From: Acholoe squamosa
Lineage: Eukaryota > Annelida > Polychaeta > Phyllodocida > Polynoidae
DNA length: 64,000 bases
Reading direction: 5' to 3'
Assembly: GCA_949317995.1 (NCBI GenBank)
Contig: OX439041.1
Coordinates: forward strand, 9,064,001 to 9,128,000
Part shown: positions 11,735 to 22,519 of the stretch, in pieces
How positions within the stretch are numbered: position 1 is the first letter of the stretch
How the letters are laid out: the number at the start of each line of letters is the position of its first letter
Notes under the pieces: generated by a model
Told to the model about the DNA's origin: nothing
The model's input: the letters and a program-made list of their open reading frames with translations, nothing else
Database searches by the model: none
Translations under genes and position numbers: made by a program

Positions 11735-14624
11735 ATGGCTGAGGAATCCGTAACCGTAGCCAAGCTATCCGGTGACCCGGATAAGCTGACTCCGTCCACA
11801 GATGCTTTCCCGGAAGCATTGTCACCTGTTACACAGGCAGATAATGAGCTGATGGAAGTGGAGAAATCCACCGATTGTCATTCAAGGAGAAGCTGGTTTC
11901 ATTTTCTTTGATGAGCCAGAAAAACCAGTATCACCACTTCCTTCCGAAGGATCTGGAGACGCTTCAAACCCAGAAGAACAGCTAGGTGCTACCGGATCCG
12001 ACACTGACCAGGTAGAGGGATCGAAGGACCAGTGGAAACCAGTTGAGGATGACCCGTTTCCAGATGCGTACGATGGAAGGTACCTGTACGTCCACCAGGA
12101 CTTGCAGGCACAGATTGTATGTCCAGATGGTACTCCATTTAAACTGGACCCGAAAGTGAGGCTCGCGATTGAGGATGTGATGCACCTGGTCCAACTCGAG
12201 AGGATGCCACTGGAGTGGCTTAGAGATTGGACATGGTTCAAACGAAGACTTATGGTGGACATTGTCTTCTGACAGTCCATATACGAGACTAACAGAGCCT
12301 TCGTGTTGGTAGGATATCCCAAGCCTGATAGGTCTCAGTGGAATGTTACAAAAGATAACATCAATTGGGTAGGTTGTGCAGCGGAACCTGTTGGCCAGAC
12401 AAACCCCCACCCAAACACTGTCCAACAGGACTTACGTACTATTATGGAGTACCGTGAAGCAGCTTCCAACTTTGAACAGTGCAACACCGGTTATTACATA
12501 GCGGAAGCTGAGATTACCCATGTCAGGAACTCCTCTCTCCTGGGAATGGACCGTAATGCAGCTCTCCATATGATCATCCACCGTTGTATGGCAGCAGAAA
12601 AAGAAGCCTGTGAAAAGGCCCAAATTGAGGAAGCGAAACCCGCTCCCCCGATTCCTGACCTGAAATTAGACACTAGAGGCTCGGATGCTCCTAAATCAGC
12701 TTCTAGCAGCTCTACCGGTAAGTCTGTGGATCTGGCAGTCCCAAGTACCTCGGCTGAGGCTGGAAAGCCTGAACCCTGAACCAAAGATCCCGATCCGGAA
12801 GATTGGAAAGTTACCAAGAACAGGAGGTCTGCTGCTTGGCGGCTAAAGAATCTGCCTGATTCTGGCAGAGCCAATCTGAAAGCCAGCACCTCAGGCAGAA
12901 GCAGTTTGAGTACCGCCATGGATGTGGTTTCAACGGACGATGATTCTTGAGATGAGTCCTCAGTAGGGTATGATGAGAAAGTTATCCCATCTACTCAGAC
13001 TGAAGCCGAACGTTGTCTAACGCCAAATCCGGGTATAAGACCAGGATCTCGATGTGTTTCCAAGATTGTGCTTACAGAGTAAAGAAAGACGGTTCTACTC
13101 TGTATCTACTCAGACTGAGGCCGAACGTTGGGCTAACGCCAAATCTGGGTATAAGACCCCGATCTCTACATGTTTCCAAGATTGTGCTTACGGAGTGAAG
13201 AAAGATGGTTCTACTCTGTATGCCTGCCCCGATCCGGTCAACAGAAACAGGGAATTAGATGACGAAGATTGGATGCATCTTACTGACGAGGATCCCAATC
13301 CGAGCAAGGCCTATCGTAAGATGTGGCTTATGCTTAACCACACTGAAGGGTATTATACCTATACCAAGAGGCGGAAGCTGCGCTGGGAACTTGAGAAGTG
13401 GTACGGTGACGACCAAAAGTCCTGTTCCTTCTCGATTTGCCAGGATGCTAGTGATGTTTTGGTCTGTACCTGGAGTACTTCAGCCCAGTTCCAGAGCTAT
13501 CTTGTAGAACCCCACTTCCACCATCACCCGGTCTACATCTGTGACCCGAGTTATGGTAAGAAGGGCAAGAATTGTACTACAAAGGTCACATATAACCGGC
13601 ATAGTGATCTGGCAAGACACTAGAAGAAAGGCCATACTAAAGGTCAAGAACAGCCCGTAAGAAGGTTATGGATCTGCATCAGGAACTCATGAAGGAGTTT
13701 GATAGCTTAAGCGAGGATGCTTGGTTGAAGATTGGACCAGGGGACCAAGTCCTCTGCGAAGTTCCGAAAACCAAGGATTCCAAACTTCACGCTAAGATCA
13801 TCCTTACTCCTGGAAAAGGAAAGTTGGACATGCATGAGACTCTTTGGCAGAAATGCCAGGAGTCTGGAAAGGAAGGCAAGCAAGCTCAAGACAGAGTTAG
13901 AAGAGACCAGAGCCGGGGCAGATCCAGTAATGGTCAGACTAAAACCAGCACCCAATCCAGGGAGGATGATCGTTCCAGATCCCCCCTGGCACGTCACCCA
14001 CACGAGCAGATCCAGGGTACTCCTGTTTTCAAGAGACCCAGACCTGCTGGATATGCTCATGCAGCATCTAAGCCAGGGAAATTGGATACAGGGAATTTCC
14101 CGTCAATGTCACAAGGCCCTGGACCTGAGAGCCAGACCTTGGTGATTGGAAAAGGGGGTCGCCTTGTACCTAAAAAGGCCCCAGCACCTGCCGCTGCTGG
14201 ATCCGCAAGTGCCGCATCTGCTCAGCAGGTAACGTTCACCCCTTAACAGGTACAGATGTACATGGAAATGGGGTTGAAACAGAGTCAACCACCCACTTAC
14301 TGTGTCCCAGTGGCACCTGCAGGATTGTCTGGAAGTCCCACATTCGGAAATGTCATTCCGGTAGTGTCAACACCTCCCAAGAGTGTTGCATTGCCTGTCA
14401 AACCGAAAGACACGATTACCATTAAAACCTGTAGCGCAGAAATTTGGTTCGAGAGGCTCACCATGGGGAGGCGGATGTCCAGAAGGCCATCTACACCCAC
14501 TGGGAGAAATGCGTTAAAGAGACTTGAGCCTATTCTATGTGTTCCGGGTTCCTTTATAACCAGGAGTAGACTGATCAGAATACGATTTTACTGTTATCTC
14601 CTGATATTTCTATTCAGATTATGA
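11735..14624 (+). pseudogene. Element A third ORF: acidic N-terminus, W-rich domain, zinc-finger pair, basic S/P-rich tail
   Basis: Starts at the ATG at 11735 (MAEESVTVAKLSGDPDK). An acidic part leads to a domain shared with C: DGRYLYVHQDLQ, then LDPKVRLAIEDVM, EWLRDWTWFKR and YPKPDRSQWNV, about 12070-12345. Next come NFEQCNTGYYIAEAEI, then the KSGYKT...FQDCAYGVKKDGS segment duplicated by 115 bp, DEDWMHLTDEDPNPSKAYRK, and the finger pair at 13423-13620. The first finger is CSFSIC...YLVEPH; the first His of H-x4-H is Tyr here. The second is YIC...C...LARH, ending in a TAG at 13621-13623. A basic Q/S/P-rich part follows. The end, matching a coiled coil in C, is lost near 14515. Function unknown. 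Confidence 0.8.
12991..13220 (+). repeat. 115-bp tandem duplication inside the third ORF of A
   Basis: The stretch starting CTACTCAGACTG at 12991 is repeated from 13106, ending before TGCCTGCCC. The period is 115 bp, not a multiple of three, so the duplication itself shifts the frame. Element C has a single copy, showing the duplication is private to A. Confidence 0.85.
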
Positions 14625-15110
14625 ACTTCCTATAAATCTGAATAGCAGTTGTGCTGCTAGAAGATACCACCGGATGCTAATACGTTTACCTGATGCCTAC
14701 TGTTACCTGTTTCCTGATTACCCTACCGGACGGACTTACCACTGTGTCGTATTCCTGCCTTATGTACCGAATTACCACTATCGACCTACTTCCGAATCAA
14801 CTATTTTGGACTACACCACTGTCAATATATTACTAAAGGACTATTATCACCACATGTTGACAACTGGATTATTTATTAACACCATACGGATTATTACAAC
14901 AGACATTACCACTTCTAGAGGATTGTGGGTAGCTGCCCCTATTCAAATACTGTGTTTCTTTATGTCATCTCATCTGGATTACTATAGACTCTAGCATGTC
15001 CTTCCTTTGGTAAGCTGACCACACTTCCTATCTACATCACATCTGGAACACTTCTAGACTACACACTATGCTCATCATATTTTTGTGTATATATATATAT
15101 ATATATATAT
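14625..15110 (+). other. 3' non-coding region of element A with a (TA)n tract
   Basis: No ORF is supported. Blocks match the 3' non-coding region of element C in order, for example TTCTAGAGGATTGTGGGTAG and the preceding TTCCGAATCAACTATTTTGG part, so this sequence is element-derived. A TA microsatellite at about 15085-15110 lies directly before the LTR start, where a polypurine tract would be expected; the tract is not recognisable. Confidence 0.65.
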
Positions 15111-15268
15111 TGTCATGATCATTACCTTACTTACTATTCAAATGACCATAACTCTCATTTGTATACCTGTAATCACGTAATATTATAATTGTCTTACGGG
15201 TTCATAACATACATACGGATCTATTGTAACTTGTCATATAACTTAACATGATCCGATACATATTATAC
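15111..15268 (+). repeat. Left piece of the 3' LTR of element A
   Basis: Begins TGTCATG, the same start as the LTR of element C read on its strand (41655 downward). It aligns with the first part of that LTR (shared TACGGATCT block) and stops where element B begins. The rest is at 26546-27474; joined length is about 1087 bp. Confidence 0.8.
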
Positions 15269-15713
15269 TGTAGGGGCACGGTTTATAATAAGCGTCACAT
15301 AGGTATGAGTTGGGCAGTTCCCTAGTGGGGTGTACACTCGGGTCTGGGAAGGGTATGCTGGGGCGAGCGGTGGCAGCACTGCTCTCCGAGCTTCCTGCCT
15401 TAGACTCATGAGGTCACCACCCAACCTTCGGCTATATAAGGCCAGGTCAGTAGCTGCTGGAAAGAGAACCCTCACGGGCTCTGTACGATCAGTAAGCACT
15501 TCCCTCATCTGGTTACGAGAACTTACCTAGTACCTCATTGTCTGATTGTCTTAATACCCTGATATGAATACACTTGAACTCGGGAGCCCTTAGTTGGATT
15601 GTAAGCAGGATTCTGAATAAACCTTGTTGCCTCTTCTGTACCAGAGATTGTCGTTTGGTAGTTCTTTCTGGATTAGACATACAAACCCTAAGTCAGAATA
15701 CTTGACCATTACA
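15269..15713 (+). repeat. 5' LTR of element B
   Basis: TGTAGGGG...CCATTACA, 445 bp. A TATA box (CTATATAAG, 15432-15440) and a polyadenylation signal (AATAAA, 15616-15621) give a normal U3-R-U5 order. The last 224 bp are repeated at 26360-26545. It lacks the long AT-rich U3 seen in the A and C LTRs. Confidence 0.85.
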
Positions 15714-15745
15714 CTGGTGCTTTGACCAGTGTAATGGTCAAGTAT
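15698..15745. repeat. Perfect palindrome at the LTR/internal junction of B
   Basis: Arms 15698-15718 and 15725-15745 are perfect inverted copies (21 bp each) around the 6-nt loop GCTTTG. The left arm contains the LTR end and the start of a TGGTGC primer-site-like sequence. The right arm replaces the 5' leader and gag N-terminus, since gag homology resumes right after it. Confidence 0.9.
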
Positions 15746-16542
15746 GATGTCTTAAGAAGGGGCCAGGAAGAATTGCTGTTGACCAATGGAGGGTCCAGTA
15801 TCAAGGAGATGGGACGTATGCCCAGTTGGTAGAGTTATGTAGTGGATACTTAGGAGGTATAGTGTCTGAAGACCCCATGACTCAGTATAAGAAAAGAATT
15901 CAGAAAGCAGGGGAATCGGTAAGAGTAGACAGACTGGAACTTCAGATCCTGTTAAGGAAGGCTAGGCCTAACATAACCCTGAATTATGACTACACGAATA
16001 GTGAGATGATCTCTCATTTCATTAAGGGGTTGAGAGAGAAGGATCATCAGGATTGTGCGTATAGGGCTTGGAAGCATGGAGCCAGTATGAATACTCTGTT
16101 TGACGTGATTGAGGATTTGAATCTGAAAAGGACATTCCTTACCGGATATATAACTCAGAAAAGTAGCAGTTCCATAATGCCTACTTTGAAGCCAGTAGCG
16201 AAGGTTGCGGCTGCCCCTGTGTCTGAGGTAGAAAATGAATATGAGGTCATTGAGTTTGAGGAGGAAGATGGCAGCATCTCTGCTGTTAGATTACCTAAGG
16301 GAAATGGTAAGAAGTTTGTTTCTCGGCGTAGCTTTACTACCCAGCCTAAGAAGGGAGAGTCGGAAGACAATAGGGAGGAGTTAGAGAGTCACAGGTGGGG
16401 AAGAACTCGGTTTGACAAATCTAGGGTAAGATGTTATAGGTGCCAGAAGATGGGGCATATCGCCTATGATTGCCGAGCGTCCAAACCTGTGTCTCGAAGC
16501 TTTTCAGGAATTGAAGAAGTAATTGAGAATTCGGAAAATTAG
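15746..16542 (+). pseudogene. gag: Element B gag, 5'-truncated, with CCHC knuckle
   Basis: Homology to A and C starts mid-capsid, at the position of their VALNQWR motif (here AVDQWRVQYQGDGTY, about 15780-15820). The frame from 15826 gives a capsid C-terminal region (QILLRKARPNITLNYDYTNS, then MISHFIKGLREKDHQDC) and an acidic linker. It ends with a clear CCHC knuckle, CYRCQKMGHIAYDC, at about 16432-16473. The open frame ends with TAG at 16540-16542. The Gly/Asn/Tyr-rich gag front of A and C is absent, lost with the sequence replaced by the adjacent palindrome. Confidence 0.85.
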
Positions 16543-19500
16543 AGAGGTTCGAGATTGTGGCTTTAGACTCAACCCGTAGAAGTAATGTAAGCCAAAGTAC
16601 TGTCAACAGTGAGTCGTCGCAAGAATCCGAAATGAGTACGTCTGGCAGGGCAAGTGAAGAGGCTAATCACCTCTCCCTTCCCAGGCCAGGGAACCTAGTG
16701 AGTCAGGTAATTAGAGGATTGGGAGTGTACCAATTACCACTAGCGAAGAGGAAGGGCTGTGGGTTTCTGAACTCACTCGTGTATGTATGGCATACCTTCC
16801 CCCAGATCATCCTTGTTTGAGACATATAAGACAACAAGGGTTGGATCTTGGCATTTCGGAGATTTTGATCAGTTGACTGGGAACTCATCTCCATTCGGAG
16901 GTAGGAGATGGTATGTGCCTGTTATTCAGGGTAGGACTGGAGAATTCTTGGTCGATACGGGGGCTAGTCACTCATTGGTTTCCAAGCGATTCCTCAGCCA
17001 GTTGCCGAATAAGACTGAGAACCTCATAACGGGGGTAAAGGCTTGCATGGCCGACGGATCAGATATGCAGGTCGTTGGTAAGGCATGCATTGGAAATCGG
17101 AGAATAAGAATTCGTTATATTTCCAATTATAGCAGAGGTTAGGGATGATGGTATACTCAGATTGGATTTTGCTAGTCTCTTCAAGGCTGAATTGAACCCA
17201 AGTCAGGGTATTTTGAGTATCAGGAAACCATATGACATCTAGGTTTTATGTCTGCTCTGACAGATCAGTTCAGTGGCTAGTGTAGTAGACACAGTTAAGA
17301 TTCCTCCGGGTGTCTCCTGTGATGTGTTATGTACCACTGAAAGGGCTCTGAAGGGACAGGAGAGTTTTTTTTAACCGGATACTGCCCACCTGGCGAGTAT
17401 TGGATTGGAATCTGTAGATACTTTGGTAGGGAATCCGTTCTGGAATGTGCTACCCATGATGAATCGGGGAGGTGAAACTATATATCTCAAGAAAGGTTCT
17501 GAAATAGGAGCATTAACTCTGGTAAACGCGGTAAAGGATTCGGTTAGTAAGCCTGATGAGGAAATGATTCCATCAGGGAAGGTGAAACTGAATGAACAGC
17601 TGGATAAGATTATTGAGGATTCTTCTTTGGAAAATGGTTATCAGAAAATGGAAGTACGGAATCTGTTACAAAAGTATGGGGAGGCATTTGGTTACTCAGG
17701 TGAACTCCTAGGTCGGAACGATAAGGTCTTGGTGATCTGTTATGGAAGAAAAGTTTGGTGTATTTGAATGACGTAATTGTGTTTGGTAAGACGTTCCGTC
17801 AATGTTTGAATAACTTGGAAGTAGTAATAAAGAGACTTGTTTCCAATGGCTAAGAAGTGTGAATTGTTTAAGAAATCTATTATGTACTTGGGAAGGATAA
17901 TATCCCCAAAGGGCATTGAAGCTGATCCTGAAAAGGTGGAGAGTGTGCAGAATTTGGAAAGACCAGTGACTGCTAAGCAGATCAGGTCGTTCCTAGGATT
18001 TTGCAGCCAATATAGGGATTTCATTCCGGGTTACTTACGAGTGAGTTTTCCCCTACAAAGTATTGCGCATTGGACACCTGGAATGCAACTAATGCAACGG
18101 GGCACTTTATTTTAGATACGGATGCTAGCAACGACAGCATTGGAGCAGCACTTTCTCAGGTCCAGGATGGTATGGAAGTTCCAATCGTGTTTGCTAGCAA
18201 TACTCTGAATAAAGCTCAGAAAAATTATTGCACCACAAAGAGGGAACTTTTAGCTGTTGTGGTTTATACGAAGAAATTTATACATTTTTTGTGGGGTACA
18301 GATTTTACATTTAGGACCGATCATTCATCACTCCGTTGGTTACTTAATTTTAAAGACGCTGAAAGAATGATGGGAAGATGGTTGGCCTACCTTTCAGAAT
18401 TCGGATTGGAGAATAGTCAGGTACAGCATAGGTCAGGAAATAAGCACACTAATGCGGATGCTCTCTCCAGGAGACCAATTAAGAAGTGCAATCGGGAGGA
18501 TTGTGATGATTGTGGACAACATAATGCAGTCAGTGCGAATGTATGAATGCCGTATAGGGATCATCCTGAAACCCTAATTGAATGGTCACCAGAGACTATT
18601 TGTCAGTTTCAGAATAAAGATTCCGCAACTAGGAAACTCCTGGAAACAGTTCCACTTGGAATAAAACCCATGAGACCTCCTATCAGTATGGAGAATAGGG
18701 AGATGAGAAGATTTCTAGCTCAGTGGACCGAGTTAGAAGTTAGAGATGGAATTTTATGTAGGTGGAAAATAAGTCCAACTAATAAGATTCTTCAGATTGT
18801 CATTCCGAGTGCTATGCATCGGGATATTATGTATTATTGCCATGGCCATGTGACAAGTGGTCATTTGGGAAGAATAGATCTCTGGAAAGATTTTCCCGGA
18901 GATACTATTGGCCGGGGATGAGTTGGGATCTACTTAGATGGATTGCCACTTGTCCTGATTGTTGTAAGAATAAACCTGGTGAAGGAATAGGAAAAGATCT
19001 CTTAATTCAGGAGTTGTTTGGAGTGAGATTTGCCAGAATTGCAATTGATATTGTTAGTGGGTTCACTACAACCCCTAGGGATAACACTTGTATGATGGTA
19101 GTTTGTGATTATTATACGAAGTATACAAAGGTGTTCCCTTTGAAAAATCATAAGGCTGTTACTTGTGCAGAAGCATTTGTAAGAGGCTGGGTGTTGCAGT
19201 TTAGGGTACCCCTTATGCTTCACAGTGATCAGGGAAGGGAGTTTGAATCGGAATTGTTTCAGGAAATGTGTAATTACCTGGCTATCTGTAAGACACATAC
19301 TAATCCGTATCGTCCTCAGTCAGATGGCTTGGTAGAGAGGTTCAACAGGACCTTGTTGCAAGTTCTGAAACCATTGGTAAATAATTATCAGGATGATTGG
19401 GATGTTCAGTGTGATTTTGTAGTGGATGCATACAATAGTACCGTGCATGCTTCTACTAATTGCACGCCAAATATGTTGGTTTATGGTGACGATATTATCA

Positions 19501-20245
19501 TGCCAGCAGACTTGGTATTTGGTGTGATCGGAATAAGTCCTGAAACTCCATATTCTATAATGTTTGTGGAGTCACTGAGGGATAACTTTAGAAGGGCTTA
19601 TAAACTCTTTCGGAATCAGTTGGAGAAATCAGCAAAATGGCAGAAGGTGGGCTACAACACTGGGTTGAAACCTAATTTTTCAGGGTAGGTGATAGAGTCT
19701 TACGATTCTATAAACCCCTTGATAATCTGAAAGTGGTTTTCAGTTGGGATGGCCCACATGTCATAACGCAGATTATTTCTGAAACTAGCTGTTTTATGAA
19801 AGATCTGAACGGTCATGTGAGAAGGTGTCATGTGGAAGTATTAAGACCCTATAGGGGTAGAAAATTAGCGGAAGAAGTTTATGGACTAGGTCCAAATGTT
19901 ATGGAATTACCTGGGATTGTAGACTTACCTGAATTGGGTGAGGATGAAGGCTAGGGAACGGTCCCGGATGAGAAGGTGATATCTGAAAAGATGAAGAAGA
20001 AACCACGGAAGTTGCCTATGATAGGTAATCGGAAAAGAAGAAGGAGGAAGAAGAATGAGGTGAAAGTGATTGAGAAGGGTGTTAAGAATAAAAAAGTCTC
20101 GGCAGGAGTTGGAAAGACAAAGCAATCCGGGAACAGAGGGACTAGATCATCTCCCGGGAACGAAGCCGCGTGTCCCAATACTAGGATTAAAACTGAGAAG
20201 GAGGGTGTGCCCTTAGTGCTAGGATCACACAGAGAAGCGGTGTAA
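16543..20245 (+). pseudogene. pol: Element B pol: protease, RT remnant, RNase H, integrase with basic tail
   Basis: Protease has an intact LVDTGASHSLVS (16948-16983). RT is mostly deleted: near 17740 the protease-RT linker runs straight into the ...VYL part of the YxDD region, which reads YLND (17761-17772) instead of YLDD. RNase H at 18100-18480 is complete and shows DTDASNDS, TKRELLAVV, RTDHSSLRWLL and NADALSRR. Integrase (18837-19688) has YYWPGMSWD, TCPDCC and all three acidic motifs (DIVSGF, LHSDQGREFES, SDGLVERFNRT). After one frameshift it gives a WDGPHVITQI C-terminal domain. A TAG at 19952-19954 separates this from a very basic tail (KKKPRKL, then NRKRRRRKK) to 20245, a likely nuclear-import signal. 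Confidence 0.9.
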
Positions 20246-21149
20246 CCTAATGAAGCCTTATCTGAATTTCTAGGAAGTGTTGACTCTTGTACACAACGAT
20301 GTATTGTCCTGTACGATGTCCATATGTTTATATGTATGTATTGTTACGTGTTATGACAGTAGCGGTGTCAACTGGGTTGACAGCGTATTCAGAATGCGAA
20401 CACGAGTAGGAGGAATTGCTCTAACCTGCTCTATTGTCTGCAACTTGATTGTTCCCGTGGGTGATGGAAGGAAGTATCTGACGTATCAGTATAATACTAT
20501 ACATAGTCTCCATAGATACTACTGAAGAGATTAAGTTGAGAAGTGATGATACGACTTTGATAGGGTGTTTTGTTTATGAGGGTGCCAGCACGTGTCGTGT
20601 GACCTCATTTATGAAACGAGGCCAAGACACCTTTGACCCCGATTAGGGTTCTTGCGGGAAGACCCGCCATCTTGTCGAATCAGGCGTGGTGACCGGTAAC
20701 GGCTGCACGCTTTGGCGACTTGGGAAGCGAATTTATGCGGAGAAAGGCAATCAGGAAGTACAAAAATCTGTCCATTTGGTTAATGAGATTGTTAAGAAGC
20801 AAAAATGTCGTACCTTTGGGTATTGTGGGTTCTGGTTTTGGTCGGAATGACTCAGAATATGTTGTGTGAAGACGTTAAGATGGAGGTTGAGAAGCAGGTC
20901 AGTCCGGTCAACTCTGAAAACGAACGCTTGCTGGAAGATATGTCTGCGGCTAGCAATTTGGTTAAGAATATAAGTTCAAATGACGTTAAGATGGAAACTG
21001 ACATGGAAACCAAGGAGAATCCCATTTCTGCAGAAAGTGTGGTTCCAGTAGAGTCGAATCGGGAAAGGGATACTCAGGAACCCATTCCGGATGTCACACT
21101 TGGTAGCGAAGATGGTGCGGAAGCATCGCGGTCGGAAGAGGATGGCCTC

Positions 21150-22479
21150 CTCTGTACTTTGGATGCACAGGAAAGCCGGGGTGTGGTCAACTATGAGACG
21201 GGGATCATATGTTGGCCTAGCAATGACACTATTATCATATACCTTTTTATTATTCCATAAATTGTGACATATTACTGTATAAATCAAAGAATACATAAGA
21301 AATTAATACATGGATTGGCTATAAGAGCGCTCAAACATTCTATAAGAGCGTTCATGCTCCACTGCACACCAGCTAGGGGAAGGATACATAGGTTACAACA
21401 TCAAAGAGTCCGACCTCATGGTCCACTGCAGAATATAATGCTTTTAAGAGTCTAAGAGAACGACCTCATGGTTCAGTGCACAAATTAATAACTTGTAAGT
21501 GAATGCAAACGGCCTGGCCTGGCCACCGCTGACGCCGTCATGGGTTTCTGAGCACCCCAACACTGAACAATAGGTTACATAAGTAACGACACCATACCCT
21601 TCAGGTCAAATATGAAAAGGCCATAATTAGACGCTCGAAATGAGCCCAAGATCAAGGTGTAACTCTCATTATTAAGGAAGTTATGCCACCGAGACTGTTT
21701 CAACCTCTGAATGCGCTATAGACGAACCAACGCAAGTTACGAGCCCAGGAAGCCGGAGTTGGTAACTTGACATATTCAAGTGAAGGCTGTAGCTGCGTAA
21801 ACGACCGAGATATGAGGGTCTGAACATGCCAAACTGACCAAGACAATGGGGGACATGGAGGCGTCCATGGGGGTCCTTTGTGCACCCAGTGACACATGAA
21901 AGACTCCCCTCAAACAATTGCAGAGTTAGGCAGATGCCACTGGCTCCACTCAGTCTGAGGAGCCAAGCCAGGAAATGGTACAAATACCACTGGCTGCTCC
22001 TCCTAGAAAGCAGAATCACCTGAACCACCCTTGAGGTAACATCTCCAGTCAACACTCCTGCTACCTGCTATAGCTCTACACTATGCTGGGTTAGACTATG
22101 CCAGACAGGCATAGGACTGAACCACTAGTGGCCAGAGACTACCTGCTACAAGACACCTACCAGAGGGTAAAGTTAAACATTCATATATTATCCCTCTAAG
22201 CAGCAGGTCAGGAGCTAGGTGTGGGAACCCACCTAGGACCATACTGGACATTGTATTATTATTATTATCTCACAGGTGGAGTGGAACAGAACATTATACT
22301 TTATAAACAATTGTATATTTACTGTGTGTGGAAATTACCTGCATATTAACATGTATGTAACTGATATTCTTACATGTTTGCCTAAAGCTGAATAAACCAG
22401 TGATAACTGGAAATAACACATTATAAGAGCTTGATGTACTTACACTATATACCACTAGTCATATGATATTTCTCATATG
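21150..22479. other. Unidentified ~1.3-kb insertion or replacement within B's third ORF
   Basis: Coding similarity stops near 21150 and resumes at 22520. The interval has no supported ORF. It contains an AATAAA near 22391, several ATG-poor AT-rich stretches, and short CATATG palindromes at both ends (21204-21211; 22459-22481). It could be a solo LTR or a non-autonomous element, but I recognise no family and see no clean target duplication. Confidence 0.5.
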
Positions 22480-22519
22480 ACAAAGTCTGACCTGGATCGG
22501 GATCCAGGTCAGACTTTGT
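22480..22519. repeat. Perfect palindrome at the right end of the insertion in B
   Basis: Arms 22480-22498 and 22501-22519 (19 bp each) are perfect inverted copies separated by GG. Directly to the left, 22459-22481 forms a second small stem (GTCATATGA / TCATATGAC). Confidence 0.9.
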
